In this document: positions 8,416-13,392 of the stretch, piece by piece | Numbering within the stretch: position 1 is the first letter of the stretch | How the letters are laid out: each line of letters begins with the position of its first letter | From: Chloroflexota bacterium | Lineage (GTDB): Bacteria; Chloroflexota; Anaerolineae; DTPP01 | Reading direction: 5' to 3' | Assembly (NCBI GenBank): GCA_012514615.1 | Contig: JAAYZY010000101.1 | Span: forward strand, 1 to 18,565 | Length of the DNA: 18,565 nucleotides | The notes under the pieces: model-generated | Told to the model about the DNA's origin: nothing | Databases searched by the model: none | What the model saw: the letters and a program-made list of their open reading frames with translations, nothing else | Made by a program: the position numbers and the translations under genes

Positions 8416-8445
8416 ATGCTACCACAAATGCCCCCTTCTTGTCAA
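8416..8445 (-). promoter_or_regulatory. Sigma70-like promoter of the arsR-metal ATPase operon
   Basis: On the minus strand a perfect -35 box TTGACA (8440-8445) is followed after 18 nt by TAGCAT (8416-8421; 4 of 6 to consensus). Start of transcription is expected near 8408, about 50 nt before the repressor's ATG, inside the palindrome. Confidence 0.65.
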
Positions 8446-8462
8446 GGGAGATGGGCGCGGCG

Positions 8463-8505
8463 ACATGCCCCTGGCGCTGGATCCCACCCAGCGCCAGGGG
8501 CATGT
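8463..8505 (-). terminator. 18-bp perfect hairpin after the propeller-protein gene
   Basis: Arms 8463-8480 and 8488-8505 are perfectly complementary (ACATGCCCCTGGCGCTGG and its complement) around a 7-nt loop. It begins 17 nt after the stop codon of the minus-strand propeller gene and ends 17 nt before the arsR -35 box, so it probably ends the former transcript and insulates the latter. No T-run follows on either strand, so it is not a textbook intrinsic terminator. Confidence 0.6.
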
Positions 8506-8521
8506 GCAGAATCGCGTCAGC

Positions 8522-10918
8522 CTATGATGAAGACGGGGTCAGGGGTGGGCGGTAGACCATGAGGTGGCCGAGCCGTCCGCTCTCGCCCAGGTAGATCTCG
8601 CCGTCCGGGCCGGCGGCCATGGCCTCCACGTCGTAGGCCGCCCACTCCTTGGGGAACATGGCCCGAGGCAGGCCTAGGTCGTGTATGGTGTGCCCCTGCA
8701 GGTCCACCTGGAAGAGGCGGCCGACCCACCCAGGCTCGCCAACGAAGCCGTAGAGGACTGCGCCGCTCTGGGTGAGGGCGCGCACCCGAGAAGCCCGACC
8801 CGGCTTGCCCAGCGGGCGGATCTGCCGCTGCTCCAGGTCCAGGGTGAAGAGGATGCCGTCGGCTGCCGCGGACCCGAACAACAGCCCCTGGCCCACCGCC
8901 AACAGCGCATCCAGACCGTTGTAGAGCTCCCGGGCCGGTTGGCAGGGCAGAGTTAGGCCGCTGTCTTCCAGGCGCTCGGCCTGGGGATCGTAGCGGAAGA
9001 GCCGGCCATCGGCCCCGGAGGTCCAGACGTTGCCCTGGGCGTCGCAGTGCAACACCCGCGCCAGGTGCAGGCCCTTGGGTACCTGGGCTACTAGGGCGGC
9101 GGGGCCATGGGGCATCTCCCAGCGCACCAGGTGGGCGTCTGGCGTCGTCAGGCCCCAGAGCGTGCGGCCATCCGAGGCCAGGGCCAGCGCCCAGATCCCT
9201 TGGCCCGGCCAAGGCGCGCCCAGATCTCGCACCTGCTCATCGGCCCGGTAGGGGAACGGTTCTCGGGGCAGGGCCCAACCTTCGATGGAGTCGAAGGTCA
9301 CTGGCACCTCCAGCGCTGGATCATGCACGAAGAGATGGCCGGCGGCCTGCCCGGTGGGTTCGAAGGTGCCGCCGTAGATGCGCCCATCCGGGGCGACTTG
9401 CAGGCAGCGGCAAGATTGCCCCTCCGGCAGGGGGCCCAGGGGCAGAACCCGGCAAAGAACGTCGGTGAGGTTGGCCTGGGGGCTGTAGACGAAGAGGCGC
9501 CCCTTCTGGCCGCTGGTGGCGCCGTAGAGCCGGCCGTTGGGGCCCAACTGCAGTGCAGTGATGGAGCGCTCGTTGGGCGGGATCACCGGGCCTTTGCCCG
9601 GCCAACCCAGATCGTGGACGAAGAGCGAGCCCCGGCGCACGAAGGCGGCGCTGCGCATGATGATGTAGTCATCGGCCCGCTCGACGATGCCTTCGCGGTC
9701 CAGTTGGCCCCACGGGTTCAGCGGGATGGCCGGCTCGGGCCTGGCCGGGGCTGGCTGGGCCTGCTGCGGGTCGAAGCAGAGCAACTGCAGCGGCGGCTTG
9801 GCCACGGCGCTGGCGAAGTAGAGCCGGCCGTCGGCCCCCAGGGCGGCGTCTTGGCAGTCGGAGGTGGGGGGCAGCCCGTTGGCTTGCATGAGCCCGAAGT
9901 CCACCGTCTCGTGCGTCTGGAGGTCGAAGCGGAACAGATGGGGGCCGGGGTCGCCGTAGAGGCGCGTTGCGATGTTGCCCATGGCCACGTAGAGGGCCCC
10001 GCTCTGATCCCAGACCATGGCCTTGCCCGGCGGCAGGTACGAGTAGCCGTCCCACCGCTCTTCTCCGCAGATCAGCCCGTGATCGGTCATGTGGCCGTAG
10101 GGGCCATCTGTGGGGTTGTACTCGAAGAAGTGCATGGACCGGGAGCCGAAACCGAAAAGGCGCACGCCGTCGGGGCCGACCTTCATGCGGCGGGCGCGGT
10201 TCTCGTGGCCGCCGCGCCACGGCGCGTCGGGGATGCGCACCGGCAACTGCTCTATGCGGCCCTGACGGGGATCGTAGCGGAGCAGGTTGCCGTCGTCATC
10301 GGTAGTGAAGACGTAGCCGGCGGCTGACCAGCAGGGACCCAAGGCGTCGTGCTGGGAGATGCGCCCCAGGTCCAACACCTCTCGGCTGCGCAGCCGGTAG
10401 ACCAGGAAGTGTACCCGTGGGCAGCTCACCAGGTACAGCTCTTCCTGCTCGGGGTTGTAGCTCATCCAGCGGCAGCCTTCACGGGGGGCCACGATGCCCA
10501 AGTCCAGGGCGCTGTCGTTCTGGGGATCGTAGCAGACCAGGTGGGCGCCGGTGTAGCAGCGCTCCGGGTCGTCGAGCACGTCGAAGATGCGCACGTAGCG
10601 GACGCCGGGCGGCGGGGCGGTGAAATGGGTGGCGAAGTAAATCTTGCCGTCCACCGCCACGCACATGGCAGTGTGAATCTTGGAATGGGGCGGGCGCTGC
10701 CTGTCTCGAGCTTCCGGCAGCAGCGCCGTCAGGTCCACCACGTCGCGCAGGCTGTCTGCGGTCGGGTCGTAGGCGAAGACGTGGGCGTGCAGGCCTGCGC
10801 CGAACTCCGTGCAGGCCGAGAAGTAGATCTTGCCGTCTTGGCCACAGACGACGGAGTAGGCTTCCTCGTGGTGGGGCAGTTGGGGGATGGTCCTGGCAAG
10901 GAAGTTGGTGGCGCTCAT
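8522..10918 (-). CDS. Large cytoplasmic beta-propeller repeat protein, function unknown
   Basis: 798 residues with no signal peptide, membrane segment or lipobox, so probably cytosolic. The chain is built of about 15 imperfect repeats whose clearest strand reads like [GA]-[HR]-L-F-x-Y-D-P: AHVFAYDP, AHLVCYDP, GNLLRYDP, MHFFEYNP, PHLFRFDL, GSLFVHDL, GRLFVYSP, GHLFVHDP, GRLFRYDP, GRLFQVDL and GHLMVYRP among others. Each is usually preceded by a D/N-G-x-[IL]-Y-[FG] strand such as DGKIYFS, DGRIYGG and DGEIYLG. This pattern is typical of NHL/SMP-30/PQQ-like propellers, and the number suggests two propellers of 7-8 blades. I see no firm catalytic motif. The gene begins 29 nt after rdgB ends; the ATG at 10918 has AGGAG at 10932-10936, a rather long 13-nt spacer. 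Co-transcription with rdgB is likely. It could be a ligand-binding scaffold or a lactonase-like enzyme; undecided. Confidence 0.8.
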   Translation of the reverse strand: MSATNFLARTIPQLPHHEEAYSVVCGQDGKIYFSACTEFGAGLHAHVFAYDPTADSLRDVVDLTALLPEARDRQRPPHSKIHTAMCVAVDGKIYFATHFTAPPPGVRYVRIFDVLDDPERCYTGAHLVCYDPQNDSALDLGIVAPREGCRWMSYNPEQEELYLVSCPRVHFLVYRLRSREVLDLGRISQHDALGPCWSAAGYVFTTDDDGNLLRYDPRQGRIEQLPVRIPDAPWRGGHENRARRMKVGPDGVRLFGFGSRSMHFFEYNPTDGPYGHMTDHGLICGEERWDGYSYLPPGKAMVWDQSGALYVAMGNIATRLYGDPGPHLFRFDLQTHETVDFGLMQANGLPPTSDCQDAALGADGRLYFASAVAKPPLQLLCFDPQQAQPAPARPEPAIPLNPWGQLDREGIVERADDYIIMRSAAFVRRGSLFVHDLGWPGKGPVIPPNERSITALQLGPNGRLYGATSGQKGRLFVYSPQANLTDVLCRVLPLGPLPEGQSCRCLQVAPDGRIYGGTFEPTGQAAGHLFVHDPALEVPVTFDSIEGWALPREPFPYRADEQVRDLGAPWPGQGIWALALASDGRTLWGLTTPDAHLVRWEMPHGPAALVAQVPKGLHLARVLHCDAQGNVWTSGADGRLFRYDPQAERLEDSGLTLPCQPARELYNGLDALLAVGQGLLFGSAAADGILFTLDLEQRQIRPLGKPGRASRVRALTQSGAVLYGFVGEPGWVGRLFQVDLQGHTIHDLGLPRAMFPKEWAAYDVEAMAAGPDGEIYLGESGRLGHLMVYRPPLTPSSS

Positions 10919-10947
10919 GGGCTTGCTGGTGCTCCTCTCAGTTCGTG

Positions 10948-11553
10948 TTAGGGGGTACCCTCTGGCAACTGCTGCAGTACGGGGCGGATGCCCCGCGCTG
11001 CTGCGGCGCGGTGACTGATGCGGTTCTTCTCCTCTTCCGGCAGCTCGGCCATGGTGCAGCCGTGGGTGGGCAGGAAGAACAGCGGATCATAGCCGAAACC
11101 GCCGCTGCCCTGGGGCTCGTGGGCGATGACCCCTGCGCAGGCACCTTCGGCGGTCCAGCGCCTCCCCTGGGGGGAGGCAACGGCAATGACGCAGCGGAAG
11201 CGCGCTTGGCGCTCCCCGTCGGGGGTCTCCCGCAGCTTCTGCAGCAGCAGCCGGCAGCGGTCAGCGTCTGAGAGGCCGGGGCCGCCGTAGCGGGCGGAGA
11301 GGATGCCCGGCTCGCCCCCCAAGGCGTCCACCTCCAGGCCTGAATCGTCTGCCAAGGCCAGCAGACCGCTGGCGTGGGCGAAGGCGCTGGCCTTGAGCAG
11401 GGCGTTCTCGGCGAAGGAACCGCCGTCCTCTTCCACATGGACCTGCAGGCCGATCTCTCGGGGCGACACTGGGGTGAAGGGCAATCCGTGCAGGAGTTGG
11501 CGAAACTCCCGCAGCTTGCCCTGGTTGTTGGTGGCGATCAGCAGGTTCGGCAT
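10948..11553 (-). CDS. rdgB: RdgB/HAM1 family non-canonical purine NTP pyrophosphatase
   Basis: 201-residue cytosolic house-cleaning enzyme that hydrolyses dITP, ITP and XTP to monophosphates and pyrophosphate, keeping deaminated purines out of DNA and RNA. Signatures are the N-terminal nucleotide-binding LLIATNNQGKLREF, SFAENALLKA, the acidic ADDSGLEVDALGG loop with metal/catalytic Asp residues, SARYGG, and GFGYDPLF near the C terminus, followed by the E-KNRISHR segment that contacts the base. The frame extends upstream to ATG 11583, but ATG 11553 is chosen because AGGAG (11561-11565) lies 7 nt ahead and the protein then starts at the family's usual position. It heads the rdgB-propeller transcript. 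Confidence 0.95.
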   Translation of the reverse strand: MPNLLIATNNQGKLREFRQLLHGLPFTPVSPREIGLQVHVEEDGGSFAENALLKASAFAHASGLLALADDSGLEVDALGGEPGILSARYGGPGLSDADRCRLLLQKLRETPDGERQARFRCVIAVASPQGRRWTAEGACAGVIAHEPQGSGGFGYDPLFFLPTHGCTMAELPEEEKNRISHRAAAARGIRPVLQQLPEGTP

Positions 11554-11560
11554 TGGCGCT

Positions 11561-11565
11561 CTCCT
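11561..11565 (-). promoter_or_regulatory. Ribosome binding site fixing the rdgB start
   Basis: AGGAG on the minus strand, 7 nt before ATG 11553. It lies inside the longer frame that starts at 11583, arguing against that upstream start. Confidence 0.6.
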
Positions 11566-11591
11566 GAGGGGCACTTGGCGCAACCGGGCCC

Positions 11592-11620
11592 ATCATACCA
11601 CATCTGCCGGGATGGGCCAA
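11592..11620 (-). promoter_or_regulatory. Sigma70-like promoter of rdgB
   Basis: Minus strand TTGGCC (11615-11620; 4 of 6) and TATGAT (11592-11597; 5 of 6) separated by 17 nt. The expected start near 11585 gives a leader of about 30 nt to ATG 11553, and would exclude the upstream ATG at 11583 as the practical start. Confidence 0.55.
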
Positions 11621-11690
11621 GCCTAACACAGCACAACTCTGGCCCAAGGCCCGCGGCGCACAGGGGGCCCTGGTATCGCGCTCCCCGGAG

Positions 11691-11719
11691 TTGACGGAAC
11701 AGGCGGTGGCAGGTATAAT
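11691..11719 (+). promoter_or_regulatory. Strong sigma70-like promoter of the DUF4388-GTPase operon
   Basis: TTGACG (11691-11696; 5 of 6) and a perfect TATAAT (11714-11719) separated by 17 nt. Transcription should start near 11726, leaving a leader of about 70 nt. It is the best promoter match in the window, in an AT-richer patch, and diverges from the rdgB promoter in the same 242-bp intergenic region. Confidence 0.75.
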
Positions 11720-11795
11720 TACATTGTGTACCGTTAAGCTCACTTGGCCAGGGGGATCATCGGTCTAGGTTGCCAGCCACTAGAGCTTTGGGGGG

Positions 11796-12653
11796 ATGCA
11801 TGGTCAGATGGCGCTGAAGGGGAACCTGCAAGATTTCGGCACTGCTCAGTTGTTCAACCTCATCCACTCCACGCGCAAGACGGGGGCTCTGGAGGTTGAG
11901 CATGAGACGGACTCGGCCCGCTTGCACTTCCGCGATGGCCGCCTGATTCTGGCAGCGCGGGACGGGCAGGCCCCGGCACTGGTGGAGCGCCTGCTGCAGG
12001 GCGGCAAGATCACCGCGGAGCAGTCCCAGACGGTGGCGTCAAAGGCCCGCCTCGGCACCGACAAGGAGGTGGGGTTGCTGCTCATCGGCGCCGGCTTCGT
12101 CTCACAAGACGAGATCGTGACCACGGTGCGCGGACAGATGCTTGGGGTGGTGGGTGACCTTTTCGCCTGGGGGGAGGGGCGGTTCCGCTTCGAGGCAGGC
12201 GTCCAACCGCCGGAAGACTCTATCACCGTGGCGCTGGAGCTGGATCGCCTCATCTTGGAAGCCAGCCGCCACGGGCAGCCGCCGGCGCGCCTGGCGGACG
12301 AGCTGCCCGACCTGGAGGGGACCGGTCTGCGGCTCCCCCAGAATCCCGGGCGTCGGCTGCGGCATGTCAATCTCACCGTGGACGAGTGGCGGGTGATCTC
12401 GTACATCAACCCGCGCAACTCGCTGCGCCAGATTGCCCGGGCTTGCGGCCTGGACGACAACCAGGTCCGCCAGATCGTGTCGGGCCTGCTCAACGCCGGG
12501 CTGGTGGAGCTGGCTGCGGTGGGTGGGGCTGCGCCCGCCCCTCAGGTGCAGCCAGCAGCCGCGCCCACCTTGCGGGCGACCCTGCCCAAGCCCAGCAGCC
12601 GCCCAACACGCAGCCTCATCCAGCGCATCATCGACCGCCTGAGGCGGCTGTGA
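11796..12653 (+). CDS. DUF4388 (PatA N-terminal-like) protein with winged-helix region and amphipathic tail
   Basis: 285 residues, cytosolic. Residues 6-157 match the DUF4388 pattern: LKGNLQDFGTAQLFNLI, then KTGALEVEH and the RLHFRDGRLILA strand pair, and a later FAWGEGRFRFE segment. Residues about 190-241 look like a winged helix (LTVDEWRVISYIN ... LRQIARACGLD, LLNAGLVEL). Residues 243-270 form a Pro/Ala linker, and 271-285 (TRSLIQRIIDRLRRL) is a strikingly amphipathic basic helix. Family knowledge: DUF4388 proteins are common in Chloroflexota, myxobacteria and cyanobacteria, and often neighbour small GTPases or response regulators; biochemical role is poorly defined. ATG 11796 is directly preceded by a G6 run, too close for a normal ribosome site; ATG 11808, 12 nt after it, is an equally good start and begins at the family's usual MALKGNL. 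It is followed after 57 nt by the GTPase gene. Confidence 0.82.
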   Translation: MHGQMALKGNLQDFGTAQLFNLIHSTRKTGALEVEHETDSARLHFRDGRLILAARDGQAPALVERLLQGGKITAEQSQTVASKARLGTDKEVGLLLIGAGFVSQDEIVTTVRGQMLGVVGDLFAWGEGRFRFEAGVQPPEDSITVALELDRLILEASRHGQPPARLADELPDLEGTGLRLPQNPGRRLRHVNLTVDEWRVISYINPRNSLRQIARACGLDDNQVRQIVSGLLNAGLVELAAVGGAAPAPQVQPAAAPTLRATLPKPSSRPTRSLIQRIIDRLRRL

Positions 12654-12710
12654 TGGCGCTGACTTGGCCTCGACCCAAGGTGCACGCTGCCGACTAGGAG
12701 TAGCCAGGGC

Positions 12711-13244
12711 ATGCAAGCGGTCAAGATGGTTGTCACCGGGCCGTTCAGCGCAGGGAAGACGGAGTTCATCCGCTCCATCAGCGAGATCGACGTGGTCTCC
12801 ACCGAGCGCAGGATCACCGACGAGACCCGGGGCATCAAGGCGCAGACCACCGTGGCCATGGACTTCGGCCGCATCACGGTGGATGATGACTTGGTGCTGT
12901 ACCTCTTCGGTACCCCGGGCCAGAAGCGCTTCGACTTCATGTGGGAGATCCTCTCTGAGGGGATGCTGGGGTTCGTGGTGCTGGTAGACAGCGTCCGCCC
13001 CGAGACGTTCCGGGAAGCGCGGCGCATCCTGGAGGCGTTTCGCAGCTATGCCGGCGTGCCGTATGTGGTGGCAGCCAACAAGCAAGACTTGCCAGACGCC
13101 TGGGCGCCGGAGGACTTGCGGGTGGCCCTGCGGGTGGAGCGCGGGGTGAAGGTGCTGCCGTGCGTGGCGACTTCGGCGGAGAGCGTACAGTCGGTGTTGC
13201 TGGAGCTGCTCTACAGCATCCTGGAGCGCTGCTCGGAGTCTTGA
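12711..13244 (+). CDS. Small Ras-like GTPase of the COG2229/MglA-related type
   Basis: 177-residue single-domain G protein. G1 P-loop GPFSAGKT (10-17); a Thr-rich switch I around KAQTTVAMDFG (43-53); switch II LFGTPGQKRF (65-74), in which the usual DxxG Asp is replaced by Gly (G67) and the following Ala by Pro; G4 NKQD (123-126); G5 TSA (154-156). The LFGTPGQ form is what I know from COG2229-type bacterial GTPases related to MglA, a group implicated in polarity and signalling. AGGAG (12696-12700) lies 10 nt before ATG. It is the second gene after DUF4388, a pairing recurrent in Chloroflexota, so the two probably act together, with GTPase state read or set by DUF4388. No roadblock-type (MglB-like) activator is in the window. 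Confidence 0.9.
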   Translation: MQAVKMVVTGPFSAGKTEFIRSISEIDVVSTERRITDETRGIKAQTTVAMDFGRITVDDDLVLYLFGTPGQKRFDFMWEILSEGMLGFVVLVDSVRPETFREARRILEAFRSYAGVPYVVAANKQDLPDAWAPEDLRVALRVERGVKVLPCVATSAESVQSVLLELLYSILERCSES

Positions 13245-13267
13245 AGGATGCGGGGGCTCTGCCTGGG

Positions 13268-13301
13268 CCCCTGGGCCGGCGGGGGCAGCTTTGCCCAGGG
13301 G
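13268..13301 (+). terminator. Possible stem-loop downstream of the GTPase gene
   Basis: CCCCTGGGC (13268-13276) can pair with GCCCAGGGG (13293-13301) around a 16-nt loop. A second left arm, CCTGGGC at 13262-13268, could pair with the same right arm instead. No T-run follows, so this may be a weak or Rho-assisted terminator, or simply GC-rich structure. Confidence 0.3.
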
Positions 13302-13327
13302 ATGTGGCTGCTGAGCATCACCTGAGC

Positions 13328-13346
13328 GCCCAGCTCTCTGCTGGGC
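13328..13346 (+). terminator. Short hairpin before the histidine kinase gene
   Basis: GCCCAGC-TCTCT-GCTGGGC: a perfect 7-bp stem with a 5-nt loop and no T-run. With the stem-loop at 13268-13301 it occupies the 148-bp gap between the GTPase and kinase genes, where I see no convincing promoter. Role unknown. Confidence 0.3.
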
Positions 13347-13392
13347 AGTCGATTCGCCGCCTTGGTCAGGGTTGCGTTGGGGGACGAACGGG

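Noticed and set aside
9107..10327. Plus-strand open frame (406 codons) opposite the propeller protein
   Set aside because: No domain or ribosome site; the regular repeats are in the minus-strand frame.
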